Notes: generated by a model from the sequence alone, not told the origin. A DNA stretch of 64,000 nucleotides from Pseudomonas sp. GD04019 (GCF_029837695.1 NZ_JAOEEA010000001.1:310001-374000); one strand, 5' to 3'. Positions 1 through 11,921 are shown, counted from the first letter of the stretch. Numbers and translations are program-made.

Positions 1-459
1 GCCTTCGTCGAACAGGGCCTGCTGCGCCGCGAGGACGACATGTTCATCCGCCCGGCGCCCAGCTCGCGCCAGTTCGTCCTGCTCACCCTGCTGGCCCGCG
101 CCATCGTGCAGACCCTGCAGCGCTTCTACATGGCCACCGCCTTGCTCCTCAACGCCGGGCAATATGCCCTGAGCGCGGAAGAGCTGGAGAACCTCTGCGT
201 GGTCATGGCCCAGCGCCTGTCGATCCTCCACGGCCTCAACGCCCCGGAGTTCTTCGACAAGAGCCTGTTCCGCCACTTCATCCAGACCCTGCTGGACCAG
301 GGCGTGCTGCGCCAGAACGGCGAAGGCAAGCTCAGCCACCATCCGCAGCTGGCGGAACTGGTGGAAGGCGCGGCCAAGCGCGTACTGCCGGCAGAGATTC
401 GCCTGTCGATCCGCCAGGTGGCGCTTGAGCGTGGCGAGGAAGCGCAAGAGCCGGTCTGA
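1..459 (+). CDS. plsB: Glycerol-3-phosphate acyltransferase PlsB, C-terminal part (5' end outside window)
   Basis: The reading frame is open from base 1 and ends at a stop at 457-459, so only the last 152 residues are present. They match the helical C-terminal region of PlsB, the inner-membrane enzyme that acylates sn-glycerol-3-phosphate at position 1 using acyl-ACP or acyl-CoA and so starts phospholipid synthesis. The acyltransferase motifs (HX4D and others) would lie upstream and cannot be checked. Family assignment rests on the C-terminal sequence (for example the stretch around [12 protein letters not shown]) and on plsB lying next to the mexJK locus in P. aeruginosa. A hairpin terminator follows at 478-503. 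Confidence 0.85.
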   Translation, partial: AFVEQGLLRREDDMFIRPAPSSRQFVLLTLLARAIVQTLQRFYMATALLLNAGQYALSAEELENLCVVMAQRLSILHGLNAPEFFDKSLFRHFIQTLLDQGVLRQNGEGKLSHHPQLAELVEGAAKRVLPAEIRLSIRQVALERGEEAQEPV

Positions 460-477
460 GGCTGACGCCAGCACCGC

Positions 478-503
478 AGAAGGGCCGCTCATGCGGCCCT
501 TTT
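478..503 (+). terminator. Rho-independent terminator after plsB
   Basis: AGGGCCGC and GCGGCCCT form a GC-rich stem around a TCAT loop, followed by TTTTG, about 20 nt after the plsB stop codon. Confidence 0.75.
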
Positions 504-739
504 GCTTTCAGTGGCGCGTCAGGCCTCATGGCCACAGCTGCAAGCCGCCAAGCGGATCGGCAGTACCTTCAGTCCGACCGCGTCTGCCACAATGGAATTA
601 TGAGGAGGGCAATGCAGTCAGTTGTGTAGGTCTCATTCGCTTCATCCTGAGCCGGGGACGGCCAGAGCTACGCAGTCATTCCGAGACGCGCCTGAAAATA
701 TCTCCGCAGGTGCGGCGCCCGGAACAGGGAGATTAGTCA

Positions 740-1507
740 ATGAGATGGACTCTACCCGGCTTGCAGGTGTCGTTCAGGCTTGTGCTGCTGAGCCTCTGCT
801 TGCTATGCGCCTCGGCACACGCAGTCGAGGAGATCACCCTGTTCAGCTATCAGCACAAGCCACCCTATGTGATCGATGGCAAGCGCCAGCAGGGGCTGTA
901 TTACGACCTGGCCGAGCAATTGAACGCTTACCTGCCCCAGTACCGCTTCGTCGTGCGGCAGATTCCACGCAGGCACCTGGACTACCTGTTGTCGAAGGAC
1001 CAGCTCGACGGCATCGTGTTGGGCACCAGCCCCGACTGGTTCAGAGACGCGCCACGCCATCTATGGACGGAGGCCTTCATCGACGATGCCAACCTACTGG
1101 TCTCCCGCAGCCAGGGCGAGGTCAGCAGGCTTTCCGCCGACCAGCTTGGCGGGCGACGCCTGGGCGTGGTCAGTGGGCATCGCTACCCGGAGCTGGACGA
1201 CCTGCTCGGCAAGGAGCGGATCAGCCGCGAGGCAGGCATCAGCGAGAGCGCCAACCTGCTTCGGCTGCAACGTGGCTGGCTAGACGCCGCCGTGATTGGC
1301 AAGCGCACCCTCGATTTCTATTTCCAGGAGCAGCAAGGTCTGCGCAGCCAGCTATATGTCGCCCAGCCGCCGTTGCGCACCTATCAACGCTCCCTGCTGG
1401 TGCCGACTGGTTATGCCCGGTTGCTTCCGGAGCTGAATCGGACAATCGGCACGCTGAAACAGGCACCATCCTGGCAACACCGACTGGAACAGTACCGCAC
1501 CCCCTAG
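740..1507 (+). CDS. Periplasmic substrate-binding protein, SBP_bac_3-like
   Basis: A 255-residue protein with a signal peptide (hydrophobic stretch at residues 12-26, probable cleavage after Ala-His-Ala). The mature part starts like family-3 solute-binding proteins (YQHKPPYV, then GLYYDLAEQLNAYL), which bind amino acids or related small molecules in the periplasm. The ATG has a good ribosome-binding site (GGGAG, 9 nt upstream). No ABC permease or ATPase gene is adjacent, so it may be an orphan binding protein or a sensor accessory; the ligand cannot be inferred. It converges with the AraC regulator that follows. Confidence 0.7.
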   Translation: MRWTLPGLQVSFRLVLLSLCLLCASAHAVEEITLFSYQHKPPYVIDGKRQQGLYYDLAEQLNAYLPQYRFVVRQIPRRHLDYLLSKDQLDGIVLGTSPDWFRDAPRHLWTEAFIDDANLLVSRSQGEVSRLSADQLGGRRLGVVSGHRYPELDDLLGKERISREAGISESANLLRLQRGWLDAAVIGKRTLDFYFQEQQGLRSQLYVAQPPLRTYQRSLLVPTGYARLLPELNRTIGTLKQAPSWQHRLEQYRTP

Positions 1508-1517
1508 AAGCCCAGCG

Positions 1518-2486
1518 CTAGAGCCGCCCGAAGCGCTGGCGATACTCGGCCGGCGTCAGCCCGGTCAGTTCCTTGTACATGCGCCGCATATTGGAATCGC
1601 TGCTGAAGCCCAGCTCGGCACTGATGGTGGTGACGGACGCCGCCGTCAGCATGAGCCGCTCGCTGACCTGGTTCAGCTTGATCCGCCGGGCGTAGCTCGC
1701 CACCGCCTGCCCGGTCTCGCCCAGCACCTTGCGCGCCAGCGTGCGCTCCGACATGCCCAGCCGGTTCGCCAGCACCGCCACCGTGATCTGCTCGGCCGGC
1801 AGCCGTTCGACCAGGGCGTGCAGCTGGCGCAGCAGCGTGCCGGCCTGCTCCATCAGGCTCATGCCCTGAAATGCAGGATGTGGCACCACCGGGCGCGGCA
1901 ATACCATGAGCCTGGTGAGATCGCGGACCACCTCGGCGCTGACGCTGCGCTCGATCAGAGCCTGGGCAATCGGCAGATAGCCATTCACTCCGGACGCCGT
2001 GGCGGTGTTCGCGTTGAACACGCAGTTCTGCTCGCTCTGCCAGTGTACCCGGGGAAAACGCTGGCGCAGCGTCTCCGCCAGCCACCAGGTCACCGTGGCC
2101 GGCTGCCCATCCAGGCGACCGCTGGCCGCCAGCAGGCCGACGCCCGTGCAATAGCTCCACAGCTGCAGACGCCGGCTGCCCGTCGACAGCTCGCGTATCA
2201 ACGGCGCATGCCCGGCCAGCACCTCGTCCACCTGCTGCGCCGACTCCGCCCAGAAGCCCGGGATCAGCAAGGCATCCAGTTCCCGCTCGGCGAGAGAAGC
2301 CGTCGCCTGCAGGGTGACGCCGTGGGCGCACTCGACCGGCCCAGCCTGCAAGGCGACATAGTCGGCCTCGAACAAGCCGCGCCCGCTCCGCCGATTGGCC
2401 GCATGCAGGAGATCGGCAAAGGCGAACAGCCCGGCGGGCATGCAGCGGGGAAACAGCAGGAGACCGATTCGCATGGCGGCGAGCAT
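1518..2486 (-). CDS. GlxA-family transcriptional regulator (DJ-1/PfpI domain plus AraC helix-turn-helix)
   Basis: A 322-residue two-domain regulator. Residues 5-185 resemble the DJ-1/PfpI (class I glutamine amidotransferase-like) fold, with the nucleophile-elbow cysteine in SYCTGVG. Residues 225-320 are an AraC/XylS DNA-binding domain (LANRLGMSERTLARKV, then ELGFSSDSNMRRMYKELTG). Such proteins usually activate catabolic operons for amines or amino acids. A second ATG at 2474 gives the usual MRIGLLLFP start of the family and is equally plausible. It is divergent from the metallo-hydrolase gene at 2577, whose expression it may control; that is inference. Confidence 0.85.
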   Translation of the reverse strand: MLAAMRIGLLLFPRCMPAGLFAFADLLHAANRRSGRGLFEADYVALQAGPVECAHGVTLQATASLAERELDALLIPGFWAESAQQVDEVLAGHAPLIRELSTGSRRLQLWSYCTGVGLLAASGRLDGQPATVTWWLAETLRQRFPRVHWQSEQNCVFNANTATASGVNGYLPIAQALIERSVSAEVVRDLTRLMVLPRPVVPHPAFQGMSLMEQAGTLLRQLHALVERLPAEQITVAVLANRLGMSERTLARKVLGETGQAVASYARRIKLNQVSERLMLTAASVTTISAELGFSSDSNMRRMYKELTGLTPAEYRQRFGRL

Positions 2487-2576
2487 GACCTAAAAGGAAT
2501 CAATTATGTCTGTTCCCGCCATTATGGCGCCGCGTCCCACTGGGCACCATAGAGCCATTATCCAGAGGGACAGCCG

Positions 2577-3380
2577 ATGAACATCCAGCAGATCCGCAAC
2601 GCCACCATCATTCTCCAACTCGGCCCGCACCGCGTCCTCGTCGACCCCATGCTGGCCGCCAAGGACGCGCTGCCGCCGCTGCGCCTGTTCGGCGCCCGGC
2701 AGCGCAACCCGCTGGTCGAGCTGCCGGCCGGCACCAGCGCCGCGCTCGAGTCGGTCACCCACTGCCTGATCACCCATTGCCAGCGCGGCCACTTCGACCA
2801 CCTGGATCGCGCCGGCGCGCGCTGGCTGCGCGAGCGGCAGACTCCGGTGATCTGCACACCCCACGACGCGCCGCATCTCGCGCGGCTGGGCCTGAACGTG
2901 CAGCCGCTGCCGCAACAACACGCCCAGCCGAGCCCCTTCCTCGGCGGCAGCATCCGCACGATCGCCTGCACCCACGGCCTGGGGCTGGTCGGCAAGCTCA
3001 TGGAGCACGGTGTTGGCTACCTGATCGAGATGCCCGATGCCCCCAGCCTCTACCTGGCGGGCGACACCATCCTCACCCCGACCGTGCGCGATTTCCTCCT
3101 GCGGCATCAGCCCCAGGTCAGCGTGGTGCCCGCGGGCGGCGCCCGCTTCGACCTGGGTGGCGACATCATCATGGGGCTCGAGGAGGTCATCGAGTTTGTC
3201 CAACTGGCCCAGGGCATGGTGCTGGCCAACCATCTGGAGGCCATCAGCCACTGCCCCGTCAGCAGAACGGCGCTGGCCAGCGCGGCGCGCAGCGCGGGGG
3301 TGAGCGCCAGGCTGCTGATTCCCGAGGACGGCCAGACCCTGGCGTTCGACACCGCACAGTCCACGCAGCTGCGCGCCTGA
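2577..3380 (+). CDS. Metallo-beta-lactamase-fold hydrolase (UlaG/YtnP-like)
   Basis: A 267-residue protein with the layout of small MBL-fold hydrolases: an N-terminal beta strand region (HRVLVDPML), the metal motif in the form TH-x4-GHFDHLD (residues about 66-77), GGSIRTIACTHG, and LYLAGDT for the later metal ligand. The spacing of the first histidines (H-x5-H-x-DH) is wider than the canonical HxHxDH, so the metal site may differ. No signal peptide, so cytoplasmic. A ribosome-binding site (GAGGGA) precedes the ATG. The substrate is unknown. Confidence 0.75.
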   Translation: MNIQQIRNATIILQLGPHRVLVDPMLAAKDALPPLRLFGARQRNPLVELPAGTSAALESVTHCLITHCQRGHFDHLDRAGARWLRERQTPVICTPHDAPHLARLGLNVQPLPQQHAQPSPFLGGSIRTIACTHGLGLVGKLMEHGVGYLIEMPDAPSLYLAGDTILTPTVRDFLLRHQPQVSVVPAGGARFDLGGDIIMGLEEVIEFVQLAQGMVLANHLEAISHCPVSRTALASAARSAGVSARLLIPEDGQTLAFDTAQSTQLRA

Positions 3381-3472
3381 GACCCGGTATGACCGCCCCG
3401 CCGATTGCTTGAACCGCGCGCAGCCCGGCGTCATCGAATTCCTACAGGCCATCTCGGCCTGGGAGGTGAATC

Positions 3473-3679
3473 ATGAGCCAGATCCACTACGCCAATCCCA
3501 TGGGCGCTGACGACCCGCAGGATCCTGTGCCGCCCATCGAGCCGGGGATCTACCCCGACGAAGGCGAGGAGCAGTCGCCGGACCGGCAGCGCCCGGAAGA
3601 CTGGAGAGATCCCAACGACCCCGGCATCGAGCAGCCCAGCAAGCCCGATGAGGGCAGCCCGCTCAACGCGCCCAACTGA
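3473..3679 (+). CDS. Small acidic proline-rich protein, unknown function
   Basis: Encodes 68 residues rich in Asp, Glu and Pro with no hydrophobic segment, likely intrinsically disordered. A strong ribosome-binding site (GGGAGGTG) lies 6 nt before the ATG, which is the main reason to believe it is translated. I do not recognise a family with a known role. It stands alone between the MBL-fold gene and the sensor kinase. The following 230 bp (3680-3925) hold no recognisable feature. Confidence 0.6.
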   Translation: MSQIHYANPMGADDPQDPVPPIEPGIYPDEGEEQSPDRQRPEDWRDPNDPGIEQPSKPDEGSPLNAPN

Positions 3680-3925
3680 ACGTCCCTGCGACTGCTGCCA
3701 CCTTCCCGCACATCGGAGCGTGGCAGCGCCAGGCTCCTGCGCTGGAACGCCCGACTGGCCTGGCGGACGAATGCCTGCGCGTGCTGCAGATGGCCAACCA
3801 CCGCTCAGTCGCCGCATCACCTCGATGCCGCGCCTCATTCAGATGGAACACAACGTGCCCTCTGCTTTCATAGTGAATGACTGAACTCACGCTCGATTTC
3901 AGCTCCTGCCTTGTTGAGCACAAAC

Positions 3926-6505
<2,580 letters not shown>

Positions 6506-6660
6506 ATTGCTCCAGGCCCGACATCCTGCCGCCTGCGGGATGGCAGTGCTCAGCGGTGAAAACCACATAAGCGCAGCCAGTGGACGCCGCCCCAGGGTTT
6601 GGCTCTCCTGCCCCACTCCGCTAAGCTCGCCGGAATCTCATCGCTGTAAGGAAGCCCCCA

Positions 6661-7338
6661 ATGCTCCGCCTCACCACCCTCGCCGCCGGCCTGCTGCTGT
6701 CCGCTGGCGCCTATGCCCTGTCCCTTTCCGACCTGACCCAGAGTGACGCCAGCGGCGGCCTCAAGGACGCGCTGACCCAGGGCGCGCAGGTCGCGGTGAA
6801 GCAGCTCGGCAAGCCGGGTGGTTTCAGCAACAACGACGAGGTGCGCATCGAGCTGCCCGGCAAGCTGGGCAAGGCCGCGCAGACCATGAAGATGATGGGC
6901 ATGGGCGAGCAGGTGGAAGAGCTGGAAACCAGCATGAACAGGGCCGCCGAAGCCGCCGTACCGCAGGCCCAGGCGATCCTGGTGGACGCGGTGAAGAAGA
7001 TGACCGTGAGCGATGCCAAGGCCATCCTCGCCGGCGGCGAAGACTCCGCCACCCAGTACCTGAACAAGACCAGCCACGAACAGATCCGCGCCAAGTTCCT
7101 GCCCATCGTCAAGCAGGCCACCGACAAGGTCGGCGTGGCCAAGCAGTACAACAGCTTCGCCGGCCAGGCCGCGGCCCTGGGCGTAGTGGACGCGAAGAGC
7201 GCCAACGTCGAGAACTACGTGACCGAGCAGGCCCTCAACGGCCTGTTCAAGATGATCGCCGAGCAGGAAGCCAGCATCCGCCAGAACCCGGCCGGCGCGG
7301 CCACCAGCCTGGCGAAGAAGGTTTTTGGCGCGCTGTAA
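6661..7338 (+). CDS. DUF4197 family exported protein
   Basis: A 225-residue protein with an N-terminal signal sequence (LAAGLLLSAGAYALS) and the alpha-helical DUF4197 body, which includes LKDALTQGAQVAVKQLGK and GLFKMIAEQEASIRQNP. Homologues are widespread in Gammaproteobacteria and are predicted periplasmic or lipid-associated; no biochemical role is established to my knowledge. It is monocistronic: its terminator (7503-7528) lies beyond two REP-like inverted repeats. Confidence 0.8.
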   Translation: MLRLTTLAAGLLLSAGAYALSLSDLTQSDASGGLKDALTQGAQVAVKQLGKPGGFSNNDEVRIELPGKLGKAAQTMKMMGMGEQVEELETSMNRAAEAAVPQAQAILVDAVKKMTVSDAKAILAGGEDSATQYLNKTSHEQIRAKFLPIVKQATDKVGVAKQYNSFAGQAAALGVVDAKSANVENYVTEQALNGLFKMIAEQEASIRQNPAGAATSLAKKVFGAL

Positions 7339-7344
7339 GCTGCA

Positions 7345-7398
7345 GCGTAGGGCGGGTGAAACCCGCGGGTCCGAACGCGGGTTTCACCCGCCCTACGC
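7345..7398. repeat. Inverted repeat (23-bp perfect arms)
   Basis: Arms at 7345-7367 and 7376-7398 are exact reverse complements; the core reads GGGCGGGTGAAACCCGCG. The arms surround an 8-bp loop. It has the form of a REP-like intergenic palindrome just after a stop codon. Confidence 0.85.
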
Positions 7399-7432
7399 TA
7401 GCTCGCTCGATCATCGCGGGATGAAAGAGACC

Positions 7433-7490
7433 GTAGCCCGGATGCCATCCGGGAAGCAGGCGACTCCGCCCCGGATGGCATCCGGGCTAC
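7433..7490. repeat. REP-like inverted repeat, family 'GTAGCCCGGATG'
   Basis: Arms at 7433-7453 and 7470-7490 are exact reverse complements (core GTAGCCCGGATGCCATCCGG). The same family recurs at 29532-29584, where only one base pair of the arm differs (CCAT versus CAAT). Dispersed copies identify it as a mobile intergenic repeat and not a gene-specific hairpin. Confidence 0.9.
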
Positions 7491-7502
7491 ATGAGAAAGC
7501 AA

Positions 7503-7528
7503 AAGCCCGGCAGATGCCGGGCTTTTTT
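7503..7528 (+). terminator. Rho-independent terminator downstream of the DUF4197 gene
   Basis: AGCCCGGC and GCCGGGCT pair around AGAT, followed by TTTTTTG. It is about 165 nt after the stop, with the two repeats in between. Confidence 0.75.
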
Positions 7529-7786
7529 GTGGCCGGGCTTGTGGCCCTGCCGGGTGCCGGAACGAGTCCGGCTTCGGGGAGTAACGCGGCGTACCGGGCG
7601 GGTAGCCCCCACTAGGGTGTACGGCGCGTGGCGCGGGCGAGAATCCGCCATTGCCGGGTCGGGCGCCATAAGCGTCCGCAATCACACACTCTGCGCAGCA
7701 TGCCAGGGAAAGCTTTCAGCCAGCTTTCCCTGGCGCGACCTGTTCGGTCATCTCGCCCGTACGCATCGCTGCGCACGGGCTTGATC
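7529..7786. other. Non-coding stretch with a 13-bp hairpin after putA
   Basis: No credible gene is visible. Positions 7540-7690 look like degenerate intergenic-repeat sequence. At 7702-7714 and 7722-7734 the arms GCCAGGGAAAGCT and AGCTTTCCCTGGC pair perfectly around 7 nt. This lies 53 nt beyond the putA stop and may protect or end the putA transcript, but it has no T tract on either strand. Confidence 0.5.
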
Positions 7787-10700
7787 TCAGCCGATGGTCA
7801 TCAGGCTGGCGTTGCCGCCGGCGGCCGCGGTATTCACGCTCAGGGCGTGCTCGATCAGCAGGCGCTCCAGCGGAATGTCGGTCTCGCCCTTGTTCAGGCC
7901 GTGCACGCTGACGATGGCGCCCTTGCGCTGGGCAGCCTGCTGGCTGACTTCACGCAACTGGTCGGAATCGCCGTGGTGCAGGATGGCGTCGAACTCGGCC
8001 TCCAGGCTGGTCCAGTCGGCCACCGTGGCGATGCGCTTCTGCACCTCCTTGGGCAGCTTGCCGATCAGCTCGCGCTGGGCTTCCATCAGCAGCGCGTGGC
8101 TACCGACTGCCAGCGTGGCAGCCAGTTGCGCCAGCAGGTCGCCGCGATCATCGGCCAAGCACAGCACGCGTTCGCGCGGCAGCAGGCTGTAGGTGTTGCG
8201 CTCGCCGGTCGGGCCGCTCAGCACGTGGCTGGTGTAGCTCTGCGACAGCTCGCCGTACCGGGCGAACAGCGCGGCCACGGCCGGCTCGTGCTTGGTCGCC
8301 CACTCGGCGAAGGCGGCACGCGCCTTGTCCAGCTCGGCCGGCGCGCCGATGGCGTGCACGTTGTCGCCCTTGAGCTGCTGGGCCACGGCGTCCTGCGGGC
8401 GGGTCGACAGCAGGCGATAGAGGTACAGCGGGCCGCCGGCTTTCGGGCCGGTACCGGACAGGCCTTCGCCACCGAACGGCTGCACGCCGACCACGGCGCC
8501 GACGATGTTGCGGTTGACGTAGAGGTTGCCGACCTTGGCGCTGTCCACCACCTGGGCGATGGTCTCGTCGATGCGGGTATGCACGCCGAGGGTCAGGCCG
8601 TAACCGCTGTCGTTGATCTGCTGCAGCAGGTTGCCCAGCTCGGCGCGCGGGTAGCGCACCAGGTGCAGGACGGGGCCGAAGATCTCGCGCTTCATCTCAT
8701 CGAAGCTGTCCAGCTCGATCAGGGTCGGCAGCACGAAGGTGCCGCGCTTGATCTCGTCGCCATCGGCACGGGCGGCCTGGAACACCTTGCGGCCCTTCTC
8801 GCGCATGGCGGCGATGTGTGCCTCGATGCCAGCCTTGGCCTCGGCGTCGATCACCGGGCCAATGTCGGTGCACAGGCGCTCCGGCGAGCCGACGCGGTAT
8901 TCGGCCATGGCGCCTTTGAGCATCTCGATCACGCGGTCGGCCACGTCGTCCTGCACGCACAGCACGCGCAGGGCCGAGCAGCGCTGGCCGGCGCTGTCGA
9001 AGGCGGAGCTGACCACGTCGATCACCACCTGCTCGGCCAGGGCCGAGGAGTCGACGATCATGGCGTTGAGGCCGCCGGTCTCGGCGATCAGCGGCACGGT
9101 GCGGCCCTGGGCATCCAGGCGCCCGGCGATGTTGCGCTGGAGGATGCCGGCCACTTCGGTGGAACCGGTGAACATCACGCCACGCACGCGCTCGTCACCC
9201 ACCAGGCGCGCGCCGACGGTTTCGCCACGGCCCGGCAGCAGCTGCACGGCGCCAGCCGGCACGCCGGCCTCCAGCAGAATGCGCACGGCTTGCGCTGCGA
9301 TCAGCGGAGTCTGTTCGGCCGGCTTGGCCAGCACGGTGTTACCGGCGGCCAGCGCGGCAGCAACCTGGCCACTGAAGATCGCCAGCGGGAAGTTCCACGG
9401 GCTGATGCACACCACCGGGCCCAGCGGGCGGTGGCTGTCGTTGCCGAAGGCACGCGCCTGGGCGGCGTAGTAGCGGAGGAAGTCCACTGCCTCGCGCACT
9501 TCGGCGATGGCGTTGGCGAAGGTCTTGCCGGACTCGCGCACCAACAGGCCCATGAGCTGCTGAATCTCGCTCTCCATCTGGTCGGCGGCGCGCTCCAGCA
9601 CGGCAGCGCGCTCGGCGGCCTGGGTCGACTGCCAGATCTGCCCGCTGGCCTGGGCGCAGAGGATCGCGCTCTTCACGTCGGCCTCGCTGGCCTCGTGTAC
9701 GTGGCCGACCAGGTCACGGTGATCGGCCGGATTGCGCACCGGTTCGGCCGGGCCCGGGTTCGGCGTGTCGCCACCGAGCATCGGCGCGGCGACGTAGCTG
9801 GTGTTGGTCGACGACAGCAGCGCCGAGCTCAACGAGCCCAGGCGGTGTTCGTTGGCCAGGTCAATGCCTTCGGAGTTCAGACGGGCGTCGCCGTACAGGT
9901 CACGCGGCAGCGGAATGCGCGGGTGCGGCAGGCCGAGGGTGCCTTCCTGCGCGGTCATGCGCTCGACCTGCTCGACCGGGTCCAGCACCAGCTCTTTCAG
10001 CGAGATGCTCTGGTCGGCGATGCGGTTGACGAAGCTGGTGTTGGCGCCGTTTTCCAGCAGGCGGCGAACCAGGTAGGCCAGCAGCGTTTCGTGGCTGCCG
10101 ACCGGGGCGTAGATGCGGCACGGACGGTTGAACTTACCGTCGGCGACCTTGCCCACCACCTGCTCGTACAGCGGCTCGCCCATGCCGTGCAGGCACTGGA
10201 ACTCGTACTGACCCGGGTAGTAGTTCTGCCCGGCGATCTGGTAGATGGCCGATAGCGAGTGGGCGTTGTGGGTGGCGAACTGCGGATAGATGGCTTCCGG
10301 CACGGCCAGCAGCTTGCGCGCACAGGCGATGTAGGAGATGTCGGTGTAGGGCTTGCGGGTGTATACCGGGTAGCCTTCCAGGCCCTCGACCTGGGCGCGT
10401 TTGATCTCGCTGTCCCAGTAGGCGCCTTTTACCAGGCGGATCATCAGGCGGTGACGGCTGCGCTTGGCCAGGTCGATGACGTAGTCGATCACGTACGGGC
10501 AACGCTTCTGGTAGGCCTGGATGACGAAGCCGATGCCGTTCCAGCCGGCCAATTCGGGGGCGAAGCACAGGCGCTCGAGCAGGTCGAGGGAGATTTCCAG
10601 GCGGTCGGCTTCCTCGGCGTCGATGTTCAGACCGATGTCGTACTGCTTGGCCAGCTTGGTCAGGCCCAGCAGGATCGGGTACAGCTCGTCCATCACGCGG

Positions 10701-11722
10701 TCGTACTGGGCGCGGCTGTAACGCGGGTGCAGGGCGGAGAGCTTGATCGAGATGCCCGGGCCTTCGTAGATGCCGCGGCCGTGGGAGGCCTTGCCGATGG
10801 CGTGGATGGCCTGCTCGTAGGAGGCCAGGTAGCGCTTGGCGTCTTCCTCGGTCAGCGCGGCCTCGCCGAGCATGTCGTAGGAATAGCGGAAGCCCTTGCT
10901 CTCCATGTTGGAAGCATTGGCCAGGGCTTCGCCGATGGTCTCGCCGGTGACGAACTGCTCGCCCATCAGGCGCATGGCCATGTCCACGCCCTTGCGGATC
11001 ACCGGCTCGCCGCTCTTGCCGATCAGGCGATTGAGCGAGGAGGACAGGCCGGCTTCGTTATGGGTAGCCACCAGCTTGCCGGTGATCAGCAGGCCCCACG
11101 AGGCGGCGTTGACGAACATCGACGGGCTTTGGCCCAGGTGCTGGCTCCAGTTGCCGTTGGCGATCTTGTCGCGGATCAGCGCGTCGCGGGTGGCCTTGTC
11201 CGGGATGCGTAGCAGCGCCTCGGCCAGGCACATCAGCGCCACGCCTTCCTGGGACGACAGGGAGAACTCCTGCAGCAGGCCCTGCACCAGGCCCTGGCGG
11301 CCGCCGGCGTTCTTCTGGTTGCGCAGCTTCTCGGCGATGCCGAGCGCCATCTTCTGGGTGGCCTCGGCCTGCTCTTTCGGCAGACGGGCCTGCTCCAGCA
11401 GCATCGGCAGCGCCTCGGTCTCCGGACGACGATAGGCGCCGGTGATGGCGGCACGCAGCACGGACTGCGGCAAGATGCTCTCGGCGAAATCGAGGAATAC
11501 CTGCAGGCCCTGCTCGCTCAGCGCATCGACCGACTCTTCACCCGCCGCGGCGGCCAGGCCGGAGTGCTCGGCCGGGGTCAAACCACCTTCCACCTGCTCC
11601 AGATAGTTGAAGATCGCCTGCTTGATCAGCCAGTGCGGCGTGCGGTCGAGCTGCTGGGCGGCTTGCTTGAGGCGTTCGCGGGTGGCGTCGTCGAGTTTCA
11701 CGCCGAGGGTGGTGGTGGCCAT
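7787..11722 (-). CDS. putA: Trifunctional PutA: proline dehydrogenase / glutamate-semialdehyde dehydrogenase / repressor
   Basis: A 1,311-residue PutA. Domain order: an N-terminal ribbon-helix-helix DNA-binding domain (TTLGVKLDDATRERLK, residues 2-45), an FAD proline dehydrogenase barrel (roughly 90-560; for example RLVKGAYWDSEIK), and a P5C/glutamate-semialdehyde dehydrogenase (roughly 640-1130) with catalytic Cys915 in AGQRCSALR. A C-terminal extension follows. It oxidises proline to glutamate at the membrane and, in the apo state, represses put genes. The frame extends upstream to 11920, but ATG at 11722 is preferred: it has a ribosome-binding site (AGGA) and begins exactly at the ribbon-helix-helix. 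No putP transporter gene is adjacent here. Three GTTGCA boxes lie in the upstream region. Confidence 0.97.
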   Translation of the reverse strand: MATTTLGVKLDDATRERLKQAAQQLDRTPHWLIKQAIFNYLEQVEGGLTPAEHSGLAAAAGEESVDALSEQGLQVFLDFAESILPQSVLRAAITGAYRRPETEALPMLLEQARLPKEQAEATQKMALGIAEKLRNQKNAGGRQGLVQGLLQEFSLSSQEGVALMCLAEALLRIPDKATRDALIRDKIANGNWSQHLGQSPSMFVNAASWGLLITGKLVATHNEAGLSSSLNRLIGKSGEPVIRKGVDMAMRLMGEQFVTGETIGEALANASNMESKGFRYSYDMLGEAALTEEDAKRYLASYEQAIHAIGKASHGRGIYEGPGISIKLSALHPRYSRAQYDRVMDELYPILLGLTKLAKQYDIGLNIDAEEADRLEISLDLLERLCFAPELAGWNGIGFVIQAYQKRCPYVIDYVIDLAKRSRHRLMIRLVKGAYWDSEIKRAQVEGLEGYPVYTRKPYTDISYIACARKLLAVPEAIYPQFATHNAHSLSAIYQIAGQNYYPGQYEFQCLHGMGEPLYEQVVGKVADGKFNRPCRIYAPVGSHETLLAYLVRRLLENGANTSFVNRIADQSISLKELVLDPVEQVERMTAQEGTLGLPHPRIPLPRDLYGDARLNSEGIDLANEHRLGSLSSALLSSTNTSYVAAPMLGGDTPNPGPAEPVRNPADHRDLVGHVHEASEADVKSAILCAQASGQIWQSTQAAERAAVLERAADQMESEIQQLMGLLVRESGKTFANAIAEVREAVDFLRYYAAQARAFGNDSHRPLGPVVCISPWNFPLAIFSGQVAAALAAGNTVLAKPAEQTPLIAAQAVRILLEAGVPAGAVQLLPGRGETVGARLVGDERVRGVMFTGSTEVAGILQRNIAGRLDAQGRTVPLIAETGGLNAMIVDSSALAEQVVIDVVSSAFDSAGQRCSALRVLCVQDDVADRVIEMLKGAMAEYRVGSPERLCTDIGPVIDAEAKAGIEAHIAAMREKGRKVFQAARADGDEIKRGTFVLPTLIELDSFDEMKREIFGPVLHLVRYPRAELGNLLQQINDSGYGLTLGVHTRIDETIAQVVDSAKVGNLYVNRNIVGAVVGVQPFGGEGLSGTGPKAGGPLYLYRLLSTRPQDAVAQQLKGDNVHAIGAPAELDKARAAFAEWATKHEPAVAALFARYGELSQSYTSHVLSGPTGERNTYSLLPRERVLCLADDRGDLLAQLAATLAVGSHALLMEAQRELIGKLPKEVQKRIATVADWTSLEAEFDAILHHGDSDQLREVSQQAAQRKGAIVSVHGLNKGETDIPLERLLIEHALSVNTAAAGGNASLMTIG

Positions 11723-11791
11723 CGGTAATCCTGTCTGAGTGGTGCGCGGTTGGCGCGCGTGACCGAAGAGTAAACCTCCCGACAACAATGG

Positions 11792-11842
11792 TGCAACTAA
11801 GTGCAACCCATATCTCCGACGAGAGGCATAACCCAGTGCAAC
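11792..11842 (-). promoter_or_regulatory. Putative PutA operator: three GTTGCA boxes
   Basis: TGCAAC (GTTGCA on the putA strand) occurs at 11792-11797, 11802-11807 and 11837-11842, that is 70-120 bp upstream of the putA start. The first two are 10 bp apart and the third is 35 bp further, so all three could lie on similar helical faces. GTTGCA is the operator core reported for the E. coli PutA ribbon-helix-helix domain. This supports autorepression of putA; it is a motif match only. Confidence 0.65.
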
Positions 11843-11921
11843 CAGGAAACGATACTGACTACAGACAACCTTAGCCGCACCAAACCAGGCTGCGGCGCAA
11901 ACCGACGATCGAGCGCCCATG

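Noticed and set aside
622..1521. 299-codon frame overlapping the binding-protein gene
   Set aside because: Arg/Pro/Ala-rich translation with no motif; the other frame gives a clean signal peptide and family-3 binding fold.
7398..7784. Short frames (60-97 codons) within the repeat cluster
   Set aside because: They translate palindromic repeats and change strand and frame freely; no ribosome-binding site.
7628..10255. 875-codon open frame antisense to putA
   Set aside because: It encodes a His/Gln/Ala/Gly-rich sequence with no domain and covers a clear PutA coding region; it is the usual phase shadow in GC-rich DNA.
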